Translations under genes and position numbers: made by a program
Shown: piece by piece, positions 8,193 through 16,336 of the stretch
How positions within the stretch are numbered: the first letter of the stretch is position 1
How the letters are laid out: each line of letters starts with the position of its first letter
Assembly (NCBI RefSeq): GCF_017813235.1
Contig: NZ_JAGISH010000008.1
Span: 1 to 64,000 of the forward strand
Reading direction: 5' to 3'
DNA from: Sagittula salina
GTDB taxonomy: Bacteria > Pseudomonadota > Alphaproteobacteria > Rhodobacterales > Rhodobacteraceae
Length of the DNA: 64,000 nucleotides
Notes under the pieces: generated by a model
Database searches by the model: none
What the model was told of the DNA's origin: nothing
Seen by the model: the letters and a program-made list of their open reading frames with translations, nothing else

Positions 8193-8435
8193 ATGATGGT
8201 CTGCCACTGCCACGCGATTTCCGACCGCGACATCCATGCCGCCATGGACTGGATGCGCGCCGCCGACCCGGACACGATCATCACTCCGGGCAAGCTCTAC
8301 CGTGCGCTGGGCAAGAAGGCCGATTGCGGCGGCTGCCTGCCGCTGTTTCTTGAAACCATGGCGCAGAACGACAGTCTCGGCGTGCCGGTGCTCACCCCCG
8401 CCGCCGCGCGCCGCCTGCAGAAGCGCGCACGCTGA
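8193..8435 (+). CDS. bfd: Bacterioferritin-associated ferredoxin
   Basis: A small [2Fe-2S] protein that donates electrons to bacterioferritin so that stored ferric iron is released. At 80 aa it has the Cys pattern of the BFD domain: Cys4, Cys6 (VCHCHA), Cys45 and Cys48 (ADCGGC). A Shine-Dalgarno ggag (8181-8184) favours ATG 8193; ATG 8196 is a close alternative. bfr follows on the same strand after 177 bases, supporting the pairing. The palindrome at 8150-8164 suggests iron control. Confidence 0.9.
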   Translation: MMVCHCHAISDRDIHAAMDWMRAADPDTIITPGKLYRALGKKADCGGCLPLFLETMAQNDSLGVPVLTPAAARRLQKRAR

Positions 8436-8612
8436 CTGCTCCGGGGCTTATGACCGCTCCAGCCCCGTTCCGGCCTTTTGGTCCTGTGCGCGACGCCTCT
8501 GGCCTTTTCACCGTCCTCGCGTCATTCTGGCAGGACCGAACCCAGCCAGGGGCTGCGGCCGGATGGCCGCGTGGCCTCAGCCAGGTCCCCGTACACCACC
8601 AGAGAGGGCACC

Positions 8613-9095
8613 ATGAGGGGCGACGAAAAGGTCATCGACTATCTTAACTCGGCACTGCGCAGCGAACTGACGGCTGTCAGCCAATACTGGCTGCACTATC
8701 GGTTGCAGGAAGACTGGGGCTTTGGCCGCGTCGCCGCGAAATCGCGCGAAGAAAGCATCGAGGAAATGAACCACGCCGATCGTCTGATCGAGCGGATCAT
8801 CTTTCTTGGTGGGCACCCGAACCTGCAAAAGCTTGATTCGCTGCGTATCGGCGAGACGCTGCGCGAGACGCTCGAATCCGATCTGGCCGCCGAACACGAC
8901 GCGCGCACCCTGTATATCGAGGCGCGCCAGCACTGCGAGGCCGTGGGGGATTACGTGACGAAGAACCTCTTCGAAGAGCTGATCGCCGATGAGGAAGGCC
9001 ACATCGACTTCCTCGAAACCCAGCTGGAGCTGGAGGCTACGATCGGCGCCTCCGCTTACGGCCAGCTGCAGGCGAAGCCGACAGACGAGGCCTGA
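8613..9095 (+). CDS. bfr: Bacterioferritin
   Basis: A 24-mer haem-containing iron store. It has 160 aa, and the ferroxidase ligands are all present with canonical numbering: Glu18, Tyr25, Glu51, His54, then a Glu near 94 and Glu-x-x-His in DEEGHIDF. Met52, the haem-bridging ligand, is also present (EEMNHAD). The start is ATG 8613 after agagaggg; the open frame reaches further back to 8478, but that part is unlike ferritin. Functionally paired with bfd. Confidence 0.96.
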   Translation: MRGDEKVIDYLNSALRSELTAVSQYWLHYRLQEDWGFGRVAAKSREESIEEMNHADRLIERIIFLGGHPNLQKLDSLRIGETLRETLESDLAAEHDARTLYIEARQHCEAVGDYVTKNLFEELIADEEGHIDFLETQLELEATIGASAYGQLQAKPTDEA

Positions 9096-9160
9096 CGATC
9101 CCGGACCCGGTTTTGCGGCCATGTCTGGTTCTGGGTGTTCCGCTGACTGTATCAGCCTCC

Positions 9161-9240
9161 CGCGCGCGCCTTTGGCGCGCGCGATGGGGGGTCCGCCCGG
9201 CCGCGCCCCCGGAGGTATTTGGACCAATGAGAAGGAGGAC
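9161..9240 (+). repeat. Dispersed intergenic element, copy 3 (full: hairpin plus tail)
   Basis: A perfect hairpin cgcgcgcgcc-ttt-ggcgcgcgcg (9161-9183) is followed by atggggggtccg and the tail cccccggaggtatttgg, accaatgagaagg. The hairpin and 'atggggg' recur at 37586-37608. It lies in the 400-base gap between bfr and the FadR-type gene. I see no gene in the rest of that gap (9096-9494). Confidence 0.6.
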
Positions 9241-9494
9241 CGAGCATTTCTCCGAGGCATCACGAGGGGCGCGGCGAGAGGTCGGTGCGATGCGGCTGAC
9301 TTGCCGTTGACAAGGGTTGCGGCGGGTTGACGACTGGCAGGTATGAGTCACTCGACCGGTGAGGATATACCTTGAACACGATCGCGATCATGTGAATGGG
9401 GCGCGTCCAGAGTTGCCAGCTCGGAGGGCCGCCTGCCGGGACCGGGGTTGGAAGCCCATGGTCCGGAAACCCGGGCTTAACCCGACAGCCGCAG

Positions 9495-10262
9495 TCAGCG
9501 GGCCGCTTCGCGTTCGAGCCGCTGACGAGCGATGGCCTCGTTTCGGGCAGCCTTGCGGTCGGCGGACAGGGCGGCCTCGACGTAGCCCAGATGCGCCTCC
9601 ACCGCCGCGCGTGCGCCTGCCGAATCGCGAGCCTGAAGGGCAGCATTGATCGCGCGGTGCTGTTCCAGGAGTTGCTCCCGCGTGGCGCGCTGTTTGAACA
9701 TGATTTGCCGGTTGTAAAACACGCCTTCGCGCAGAAGCTGGTACATCGACCGCATCATGTGCAGCATGATGACGTTGTGGCTGGCCTCGATGATGGCGAG
9801 GTGGAAGTCCGCGTCGAGTTGGCTCTCCTCTGCCGGGTTGCGCTTGCCATGCGCGGCTTCCATCTTGGCCATCAGTTCGTCGATGACCTTAAGATCGGTT
9901 TCCGTGCCGTGGCGGGCGGCGCGTTCTGCGGCCAGTCCCTCCATGTCGCGGCGGAAGGACAGGTAGTCGAAAACCGCCTCGTCATGGTTGGCAAACAGCC
10001 CGATCAGCGCCGTGGAAAAGGCCGAACCCAGCACGTCGGTGACGAAAATCCCTGCGCCAGCACGGGTTTCCAGCAGTCCGCGTGTCTGAAGTTCTGCTAC
10101 CGCCTCACGCAGGCTGGGCCGCGAAACACCGAGCTTGTCGGACAACTCGCGTTCCGAGGGCAGGCGTTCGCCGGGGCGCAGGATGCCCCGCAGGATGAGC
10201 TTTTCGATCTGGCGCACGACGGCGGCCGACAGCTTCTCCGGGTGCACTTTCTCGAACGGCAT
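9495..10262 (-). CDS. FadR/PdhR-type GntR-family transcriptional regulator
   Basis: A 255-residue DNA-binding regulator of the GntR superfamily. The winged helix-turn-helix occupies about 10-75, with the signature PGERLPSERELSDKLGVSR. An FCD ligand-binding domain follows (about 95-235) with the metal-ligand set Asp150/152, His154, His202 and His224, typical of FCD proteins that bind a carboxylate through a metal. The effector is not deducible; relatives sense pyruvate, lactate, glycolate or gluconate. It is flanked by bfr (convergent) and moaE on the same strand, with no metabolic operon beside it, so it probably acts on distant genes. Confidence 0.9.
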   Translation of the reverse strand: MPFEKVHPEKLSAAVVRQIEKLILRGILRPGERLPSERELSDKLGVSRPSLREAVAELQTRGLLETRAGAGIFVTDVLGSAFSTALIGLFANHDEAVFDYLSFRRDMEGLAAERAARHGTETDLKVIDELMAKMEAAHGKRNPAEESQLDADFHLAIIEASHNVIMLHMMRSMYQLLREGVFYNRQIMFKQRATREQLLEQHRAINAALQARDSAGARAAVEAHLGYVEAALSADRKAARNEAIARQRLEREAAR

Positions 10263-10349
10263 GGCGGGCTCCTGTGGTCCGGTTCTTTTACCAAAACCAG
10301 CAGGGCTCTGGCTAGTCCGTGCTGCGCGGCCGGTCGGAGCACGTGGATC

Positions 10350-10790
10350 CTACCAGCGGTCCAGCGCGGCCTCGTCCTCGTCCTTTGCCGCGACCCAGCC
10401 AGCGCCATCGCGCAGGTGCTCCTTCTTCCAGAAGGGCGCGCGGCTCTTGAGGTAGTCCATCAGGAATTCGGCCGCCTCGAAGGCGTCCTTGCGGTGCGGC
10501 GCGGCGGTGGCGACCATCATGATCTGCTCGCCCTTCTCCAGCCGCCCGTAACGGTGAATCACCAGCACATCGCCCAGTGACCAGCGCTGCATCGCCTCAG
10601 TGGCGATCTGCTCCAACGCGCGCTGGGTCATGCCGGGGTAATGCTCGATCTCCATCGCGTCGAGCCCGCCGTCCACGTCACGCACCACTCCTGTAAAGGT
10701 GACAACCGCGCCCATATCATGCCGCCCCTGCGCGAAGGCCGTAGCCTCTGCCCCGAAGTCGAAGGGCGCCTCCTGCACCGCGATCTTCAT
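10350..10790 (-). CDS. moaE: Molybdopterin synthase catalytic subunit
   Basis: The large subunit of molybdopterin synthase, which with MoaD-thiocarboxylate converts cPMP to molybdopterin. It has 146 residues. Recognisable MoaE features are MGAVVTFTGVVRD, EIEHYPGMT, VIHRYGRLEKGE and the active-site region RAPFWKKE. The ATG at 10790 (MKIAVQEAPF) follows GGGGGCGCAAAC and fits the family N-terminus; an in-frame ATG five codons upstream (10805) is less likely. It lies 27 bases after moaD in the order pgsA-moaD-moaE, a common arrangement in Rhodobacteraceae. Confidence 0.95.
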   Translation of the reverse strand: MKIAVQEAPFDFGAEATAFAQGRHDMGAVVTFTGVVRDVDGGLDAMEIEHYPGMTQRALEQIATEAMQRWSLGDVLVIHRYGRLEKGEQIMMVATAAPHRKDAFEAAEFLMDYLKSRAPFWKKEHLRDGAGWVAAKDEDEAALDRW

Positions 10791-10817
10791 GTTTGCGCCC
10801 CCCATCGATCCGACATT

Positions 10818-11063
10818 TCAGCCCCCCGTCATTGGCGGGAAGAACGCGACCTCGCGCACCCCCGCGAGCGGCGTGTCGAAATCCGCGAGGTCCTGATCCA
10901 CCGCGACCCGCAGGGCCGACAGGTCCTCGAAGGCGGCGGCGTAGCGTTCCTCGCGCGCACGCAGTTCCTCGACCAGCGCCATCACCGTGGTGGCCTGCGT
11001 GTCGACAATTTCCTTTGCCAGCCCGATCCGTTCCCGCACCCAAGCGAAGTAGAGAACCTGCAT
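10818..11063 (-). CDS. moaD: Molybdopterin synthase sulfur-carrier subunit
   Basis: An 81-residue ubiquitin-fold protein whose C-terminal Gly-Gly (FFPPMTGG) is thiocarboxylated and delivers sulfur to MoaE. The N-terminus MQVLYFAWVRERIG is typical. The start ATG (11063-11061) overlaps the pgsA stop by one base (TGATG), so translation is probably coupled to pgsA. Confidence 0.95.
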   Translation of the reverse strand: MQVLYFAWVRERIGLAKEIVDTQATTVMALVEELRAREERYAAAFEDLSALRVAVDQDLADFDTPLAGVREVAFFPPMTGG

Positions 11064-11728
11064 CACTTTTCCTCCTTCAGATGCGGCAAGGCCTTCAGCA
11101 GGTAATCCGCGCCGGTCACCAGCGTCAGGGCCGCCGCGATCCACAACAGGATGAGCCCGATCCGTGCCGCCCAGACCATGCCGTGATACTTCCAGAGAAG
11201 GCCCTGCGTGTCAGCCATCGTGCCATCCAGCACGCCGTCGATGATCGCGTCGTCCATCCCTATGGAGGATACCACGAGGTAATGTTCGAATACGCCCTGA
11301 CTGAACAGCACCGCGATGGCGACCATCTGGAAGGTGGTCTTCCATTTCGCCAGCTTGGTCACCCTCAGCGTGCCCGCCGTGGCGCCGAGAAACTCGCGCA
11401 GGCCGGAGACAAAGACCTCCCTGAAGAGGATCATCGTCGCGGGCAGCACAAGCCACGGGCTGTAGGAGGAGTAGCCGACGATTACCATGAGCGCGATCAC
11501 CACCATCGCCTTGTCCGCGATGGGGTCGAGCATGGCCCCGAGCTTCGTTTCCTGTTTCCAGGCGCGGGCGAGGTGACCGTCAAAGAAATCGGTGATCGCC
11601 GCCATCATAAAGAGCAGCAGCGCCAGCCAGTCCGCCAGCGGACGGGCGAAATAAAGGAACATGACGCCAACGCCGGGGGCGGCGAGCAGGCGAAGAACCG
11701 TCAGGATATTGGGCAGAGTCCATTTCAT
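11063..11728 (-). CDS. pgsA: CDP-diacylglycerol--glycerol-3-phosphate 3-phosphatidyltransferase
   Basis: An inner-membrane enzyme making phosphatidylglycerol phosphate from CDP-diacylglycerol and glycerol 3-phosphate. It has 221 aa and about five or six membrane helices. The CDP-alcohol phosphotransferase motif D-G-x2-A-R-x8-G-x3-D-x3-D is complete (Asp50, Gly51, Ala54, Arg55, Gly64, Asp68, Asp72). The start MKWTLPNILT (11728) is chosen because the longer frame adds 39 residues of Pro/Gly-rich sequence unlike the family. It is first gene of the pgsA-moaD-moaE operon. Confidence 0.95.
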   Translation of the reverse strand: MKWTLPNILTVLRLLAAPGVGVMFLYFARPLADWLALLLFMMAAITDFFDGHLARAWKQETKLGAMLDPIADKAMVVIALMVIVGYSSYSPWLVLPATMILFREVFVSGLREFLGATAGTLRVTKLAKWKTTFQMVAIAVLFSQGVFEHYLVVSSIGMDDAIIDGVLDGTMADTQGLLWKYHGMVWAARIGLILLWIAAALTLVTGADYLLKALPHLKEEK

Positions 11729-11944
11729 CGCCGTATGCTTAGCGGTTTCATCGGGCGGCGGAAAGAGGGCCGGTTTGCCGCGCCCCGGCGGCGTTCCGCG
11801 TGCGGTATGTTGCCAGCCGGTTTGCGGGTCGGAGGGATGAGTCATCGGAGACCTTTTTCGGCTGGCTTTGCTGTGCGGGTATAGCGGGTAAACATTGCGG
11901 CCCCGTGTCGGAGCGCGCCCGGACTCTTCATCCCCCCGACAGGA

Positions 11945-12781
11945 TCAGCAGTGCCAGAAGCCGAGAAATGCAGCCTCGGGTCCGGAGGAGAGTCGGAAGG
12001 TCAACCGGGCATTGGCGCGCAGGCCTGCACCGGGAAGCTCTTCGACGAACATACCGAGGCCCTCCGCGCTCCACAGACCGGGAGAGGTCGCGTCCAGCGG
12101 GACCAGCACACCGTTGAGCAGCATGACGCCGGGACCCTCGGGGCTAGTAGCGTACAGAACCGGATCGCCCGCGCGGGTGTAGCGGAAGGTGCATTCGGCC
12201 TCCTGTGCGAGAACCTGCCCGGCCTCCTCACGGGTCAGCGGCTCGGGGTCGAGGGTCGACAGGAGGGTGTTCGACAGCGCGGCTTGTACGTCGCCGACCT
12301 GCGGCGCGGGATCCTCGTAGACGTCCCCGGAGGTGCGCCCGGCCTCCAGATCCGCGATCAGTGCACGCATTTCCGCGATCTCCTTGCGCTGAGCGAGGGC
12401 GATATCCCCGGCCAGCCCAGTTACGCGCGGGTCTGAGATCTCCGCCCGGGTCGATGTCATCACGGCGATGGAATGGTGCGGGATCATGGCGCGCATGTAG
12501 CTGGCATCCTGTACGGTGACCTGAGCGCGAACGAGGAACAGCGTCCCGACGAAGACAACGCCGCCGCCGATCATGATCCCGAGGTTCACCCTCCGCGAGG
12601 GATACATGCCGAACATGAAGGCCATCATCACCACCGCCATCACGCCGCCCATCAGGAGCGCCATGTAGATTCGCGTCTCGCTGAAGAAGATATGTTCGAG
12701 CGCGTAGGTGTTGAGATACATCAGGCCGAACATGACGACCGTGGAGGCAAGGATCATCGCGGCGAAACGTCCGTAGTGCAT
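11945..12781 (-). CDS. DUF305 membrane protein
   Basis: A 278-residue inner-membrane protein. Three hydrophobic helices occupy about 6-90, then a DUF305 segment with MRAMIPHHSIAVM, the ferritin-like His-rich helix pair of that family, is followed by about 130 residues of soluble domain with one Cys in AECTF and a C-terminal HC. DUF305 proteins are often tied to copper or other metal handling; no metal gene is adjacent here, so the role is open. The start ATG 12781 (MHYGRFAAM) puts the first helix near the N-terminus. Confidence 0.8.
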   Translation of the reverse strand: MHYGRFAAMILASTVVMFGLMYLNTYALEHIFFSETRIYMALLMGGVMAVVMMAFMFGMYPSRRVNLGIMIGGGVVFVGTLFLVRAQVTVQDASYMRAMIPHHSIAVMTSTRAEISDPRVTGLAGDIALAQRKEIAEMRALIADLEAGRTSGDVYEDPAPQVGDVQAALSNTLLSTLDPEPLTREEAGQVLAQEAECTFRYTRAGDPVLYATSPEGPGVMLLNGVLVPLDATSPGLWSAEGLGMFVEELPGAGLRANARLTFRLSSGPEAAFLGFWHC

Positions 12782-12836
12782 GTCATTTCCTTTGTGTGGT
12801 CCGTGGGTCAACGCAACGTGTCGCGGTTTGGTTGCC

Positions 12837-13577
12837 CTAGGGGGCGGTCCGCTGCCCCCGGGCACGAATACGGTCCAGAAGGCGGGCGCGGGCCTCCGGC
12901 AGGGGCTTGTCGCCCATCTGCGGGGCCAGACGGTGTTCCATGAAGTAGCCGGTCGTATCCAGCGCCTGAGCGATCTCGCTGTCTTCCGCTTCGCCCTGTC
13001 CCAGCATGACGGGAGGGAGCGGCAGCAGGTGGTGAATCCAGTTGCCCGCGCCTTCTGCGGTGACAGCCCGCCCCGATTTCGGCGAGACGTAGACCAGCCC
13101 CTCGGTACGCGCTGTCACGGCGCATTGCCCGAGGTCGAGGGCGAAACCCATGTCCTCCAGAAGCGCCAGTTCCCAGCGCAGGTAGGCCAGCGGCCAGAGG
13201 TCGGGCTGGCCCAGCAGGTCGAGCAGGCGCTCGGAGCGCAGGTAGAGCGCGGGATGTGGCACCCGTTCGGGCAGGCAGAACCGGAGCAGCGCAACCACGG
13301 CGTTCAACCCCGAGAGCGCCAGCCGGTCGCCCATCGCCGCTGCTGCGCGGGAGCGTTGCGGTTCCACGGTGAAAGCGCCGATGTGATCCTCCAGCCGGGC
13401 GCGCCAACGCAGGTCGAGCTGCCCGCCGGGTTGCAGGTGGGGGGCCATCTTGCGCGATGTGCCGCCGCGCAGCACGCCCGCATGGCGCCCGCGCTCGGGC
13501 GTGAATACGTCGAGGATCAGCGATGTCTCGCCGTGCCTGCGCGTGCCCAGAAGGATGCCCGTGTCCCGCCATTCCAT
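12837..13577 (-). CDS. recO: DNA repair protein RecO
   Basis: A RecFOR-pathway mediator that binds ssDNA and RecR and helps load RecA at gaps. It has 246 residues. The N-terminal OB fold begins [17 protein letters not shown], the usual alphaproteobacterial start, so ATG 13577 is chosen over a longer frame beginning at 13643. The helical C-terminal part contains VSPKSGRAV, typical of the family; of the zinc-finger cysteines only one remains (GQCAVT), as in many alphaproteobacterial RecO. In most relatives recO directly follows era; here a plus-strand muramidase gene and DUF1491 intervene. Confidence 0.93.
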   Translation of the reverse strand: MEWRDTGILLGTRRHGETSLILDVFTPERGRHAGVLRGGTSRKMAPHLQPGGQLDLRWRARLEDHIGAFTVEPQRSRAAAAMGDRLALSGLNAVVALLRFCLPERVPHPALYLRSERLLDLLGQPDLWPLAYLRWELALLEDMGFALDLGQCAVTARTEGLVYVSPKSGRAVTAEGAGNWIHHLLPLPPVMLGQGEAEDSEIAQALDTTGYFMEHRLAPQMGDKPLPEARARLLDRIRARGQRTAP

Positions 13578-13754
13578 ACGCGGCACTCTGGGCGGGCCTT
13601 GGGGGGAGGACAAGCCCCGACACGCAAGGGCTGGATCAGCCACGGCCCCGGGCGATTTGCATCAAATTCGACGCAATACTGACCGGGGCAAGGGGATCTC
13701 AAGGAAGCTGTGGCAGACCCTTTGGACGACGGTCCACCCCAGAAGGGAGAGAGA

Positions 13755-14552
13755 ATGCCGCGACACCTGACTGCTGCCCTGCTATGCCTTCTTGGTGCTT
13801 TGATATTGCTGGCAAACCCGGTGCCGGCGCAAACGATTTCCTTTGAACCACGCGGCGCCCTGAGCGGGGCGGGAAGGCCGTTGCTCGCCGGGGCGGGCGG
13901 GCCGGTCGTTGTTACTCAAAGCGCGGGTCAGGCGCAGGTTCTTCAGGTCAGCGTTGATCCAACCGGAGCAGGGGCGAGCCTTTTCGCCGGGCGCGCGGCG
14001 GCCTCATTCTTTGCGCCGCATCCGCTGAGGGAGGGGCGGCGGCAGGGATTCTTGCCGATCCGTTCCGGTGATGGCGGGCCTGTCGCGCGGCTGCGCGACC
14101 TGATCGCCGCGGCCGAGGCGGGGCGCGCGCAATATGACGCGGTCCAGTACGGCGCGCGTACCCAGCCGCCGAAGCCGCCGACTCAGTTGACGATTGCCGA
14201 TATCTACCAATGGATCGATGCCACACCGGGCCAGCCGCACGCCATCGGACGCTACCAGTTCATTCCCGACACGCTGCGCGGATTGGTACGCAAGGCGGGG
14301 CTGGATGTGGGGGAGCGATTTTCGCCCACGGTGCAGGACCGGCTGGCGGATATGTTGCTGGAAGAGGCGGGGCTGACGGCGATGCGGGAGGGGGTGATGA
14401 CCCGCAGGGGCTTCATGAATAACCTGGCGAAGATTTGGGCGGGGTTGCCGAACTCTTCGGGGCGGTCGCATTATCACGGATACGCGGGAAACCGGGCGAC
14501 GATGACATGGGCGCATTTCGACGCGCAGATGGCGCGAATCTTTCCGGGATGA
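13755..14552 (+). CDS. Secreted lambda-endolysin-like muramidase (GH104-like)
   Basis: A 265-residue exported protein with a signal peptide (about 1-26, PVPAQ) and a linker of about 85 residues. The C-terminal lysozyme-like domain (about 112-265) matches the phage lambda R transglycosylase pattern: LRDLIAAAEAG with candidate catalytic Glu121, AIGRYQFIPDTL, the FSPTVQD helix and IWAGLPNSSG (lambda: AGRYQ, FSPKSQD, IWASLPG). The enzyme is expected to cleave murein glycan strands in the periplasm. ATG 13755 has aagggagagag before it; an in-frame ATG at 13710 would spoil the signal peptide. It lies alone on the plus strand between recO and DUF1491, with no phage genes around, so it looks chromosomal. 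Confidence 0.8.
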   Translation: MPRHLTAALLCLLGALILLANPVPAQTISFEPRGALSGAGRPLLAGAGGPVVVTQSAGQAQVLQVSVDPTGAGASLFAGRAAASFFAPHPLREGRRQGFLPIRSGDGGPVARLRDLIAAAEAGRAQYDAVQYGARTQPPKPPTQLTIADIYQWIDATPGQPHAIGRYQFIPDTLRGLVRKAGLDVGERFSPTVQDRLADMLLEEAGLTAMREGVMTRRGFMNNLAKIWAGLPNSSGRSHYHGYAGNRATMTWAHFDAQMARIFPG

Positions 14553-14605
14553 ATGGCGGATAGGCCGGGGTTTTCCCGGAACGGGACCGCGACCTTGGTG
14601 CGCGA

Positions 14606-14938
14606 TCAGGCGAGCCCGGGTTCGTCCAGCAGGTGGCGTCCCTGCCGGTCCTCGACCTCGATCACCCAGAGGTCTGGATCGAATTCCCTTTGCCGGGCGA
14701 TGGTTTCATCCACGTCCTGCTCCGCCCCGGCGGCCAGTTCCGTCCATTTCCGTTCGCCGGTCATCAGGTCGAAGCTGCGGGTGAAGGCGCGCGCCTGCCC
14801 GTCGAGCGTGGCGAGTTTCACCAGAACGGCACCGGCGGTGTCGTCGCCGTGGGTGGTGACGAAGGCGGGTATGTCCTGCAGGCGCAGACGGGCGAGGTAG
14901 GCGTCGATCCAGAAGCGGGCGGTAAGGCGGGCGGTCAT
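14606..14938 (-). CDS. DUF1491 family protein
   Basis: A 110-residue cytoplasmic protein of a family almost restricted to Alphaproteobacteria, with no known function. Family features are the N-terminal ARFWIDAYLARL, the segment GDDTAGAVLVKL, and an acidic C-terminal half with DLWVIEVEDR. ATG 14938 is preferred because the only upstream start is a TTG at 14977. It lies downstream of era on the same strand (176 bases, including a repeat element). Confidence 0.85.
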   Translation of the reverse strand: MTARLTARFWIDAYLARLRLQDIPAFVTTHGDDTAGAVLVKLATLDGQARAFTRSFDLMTGERKWTELAAGAEQDVDETIARQREFDPDLWVIEVEDRQGRHLLDEPGLA

Positions 14939-14993
14939 GGTGTTCTCGTCGATGCGGGGCTCTGCCTTGTCGGACAAGGCGCGTCTGGCGGGC

Positions 14994-15065
14994 GGGGAGG
15001 GGGCTCTGCCCCCGCCTCCCTGCGAAAGAGACCCCCCGGAGGTATTTTAGCCGGGCAGATAAAGG
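14994..15065 (+). repeat. Dispersed intergenic element, copy 4
   Basis: A hairpin around ggagggggctctgccccc and gcctccc is followed by the tail accccccggaggtatttt, agccgggcagataaagg. It fills the gap between era and DUF1491. Confidence 0.55.
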
Positions 15066-15070
15066 GGCAC

Positions 15071-15108
15071 TGCGCGCTTCTGCCTAGGGGCCCTGCGCGC
15101 TTCTGCCT
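15071..15108 (+). repeat. Tandem duplication, 23-base period
   Basis: tgcgcgcttctgcct occurs at 15071-15085 and again at 15094-15108, each followed by (a/g)gggg. It sits immediately beyond the era stop. Confidence 0.7.
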
Positions 15109-15113
15109 GGGGA

Positions 15114-16022
15114 TCAGGTGTTGCCGTCCTTGAAATTGAGGCCCATCTCGGAGTAGCGCTCGGCTTCTTCAAGCCAGTTTTCGCGGACCTTGACCTGAAG
15201 GAACAGGTGAACCTTTCGGCCAAGGAATTCAACGAGTTCCTCGCGCGCGGCCTTGGAGACCGCTTTGATCGTCTCGCCCTTGTGGCCGAGCACGATGCCC
15301 TTGTGACCGTCACGGGCCACGTAGATCACCTGATCGATGCGGGCGGAGCCGTCGTCGCGCTCCTCCCAGTTCTCCGTCTCGACCGTGAGCTGGTAGGGCA
15401 GTTCTTGATGCAGGCGGAGTGTGAGCTTTTCGCGGGTCATCTCTGCCGCGATCATGCGCATCGGCAGATCGGCGATCTGATCTTCGGGGTAAAGCCACGG
15501 CCCTTCGGGGATTTCACGCGCCAGCCATGCGCGCAGATCGTCGACGCCGTAGCCGCGCTCGGCGGAGATCATGAAGGTATTGAGAAAGGTGAAGCGTTCG
15601 TTGAGGTCCTTGGAGAGAGCGAGCAGGTCCTCTGCCTTCACGCGGTCGATCTTGTTGATGGCGAGTGCGACTTTCGCCTTCTTCGGCAACTCGGAGAGAC
15701 CTTCGAGGATGCGTTCCACGCCGTCGGTCACGCCGCGGTGCGCCTCTACCAAAAGGACCACCACGTCGGCGTCCGCGGCACCACCCCACGCAGCCGCGAC
15801 CATGGCGCGATCCAGCCTGCGGCGCGGCTGGAACAGTCCGGGCGTGTCGACGAAGATCAACTGGCTGTCGCCTTCCATCGCGACGCCGCGAATGCGTGTG
15901 CGGGTGGTCTGAACCTTATGCGTCACGATGGAAACCTTCGCCCCGACCATGCGGTTGGTGAGGGTGGATTTGCCTGCGTTGGGCTCTCCGATCAGGGCGA
16001 TGAAACCGGCGCGTGTGGTCAT
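15114..16022 (-). CDS. era: GTPase Era
   Basis: An essential GTPase that binds the 3' end of 16S rRNA and helps assemble the 30S subunit. It has 302 aa. The G1 motif GEPNAGKS (12-19), G3 DTPG (59-62) and G4 NKID (123-126) are intact, and a C-terminal type-2 KH domain carries GIVLGHKGETIKAV. The start MTTRAGFIAL (16022) fits the family; the open frame extends 27 codons upstream without homology. Upstream on this strand are a DMT transporter and rnc-lepB, the usual rnc/era cluster. Confidence 0.97.
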   Translation of the reverse strand: MTTRAGFIALIGEPNAGKSTLTNRMVGAKVSIVTHKVQTTRTRIRGVAMEGDSQLIFVDTPGLFQPRRRLDRAMVAAAWGGAADADVVVLLVEAHRGVTDGVERILEGLSELPKKAKVALAINKIDRVKAEDLLALSKDLNERFTFLNTFMISAERGYGVDDLRAWLAREIPEGPWLYPEDQIADLPMRMIAAEMTREKLTLRLHQELPYQLTVETENWEERDDGSARIDQVIYVARDGHKGIVLGHKGETIKAVSKAAREELVEFLGRKVHLFLQVKVRENWLEEAERYSEMGLNFKDGNT

Positions 16023-16304
16023 GTGTCGTGTGTCTATCCGGGCTATGCCAAAGGAGGGTGAAGGCGCATCCATAGCGGGTTTCGCGCGCCTTCGCCATAG
16101 CACAAAGGGGAAGGGGTGTCTGCTTCGGGCTTCGCGCAGCGCCAGTTCGCTGGCTTTGATCGGATCTCATGATGAACCCCGGCCGGGAAGGGCGCTGAAC
16201 GGGCGTTTCGGGACCCTTTGCGCGGAATGCGATGGAAGGGGCGAATCGGGAACTTCGGACTCAGTGAGGGGCATTTTTGCCCAGCGGGCGCGACCCGCGC
16301 CCTG
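16023..16304. other. Intergenic stretch upstream of era, no gene seen
   Basis: No frame with a start, ribosome site or family match on either strand. It probably holds the era promoter, but I cannot place -35/-10 boxes with confidence. Confidence 0.5.
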
Positions 16305-16336
16305 TGCGAACGAAAGGCGATCACCTTTTGGTGATC
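16305..16336 (-). terminator. Terminator overlapping the stop of the DMT transporter
   Basis: gatcacc / ggtgatc (16319-16325 with 16330-16336) forms a 7-bp stem around a 4-base loop. On the minus strand it is followed by GCCTTTCGTTCG. The stem includes the TGA of the EamA-family gene. Confidence 0.5.

Noticed and set aside
13755..14552. A prophage remnant suggested by the lambda-lysozyme-like domain
   Set aside because: The protein has a signal peptide and its neighbours are recO and DUF1491; no holin, integrase, portal or tail gene is nearby.
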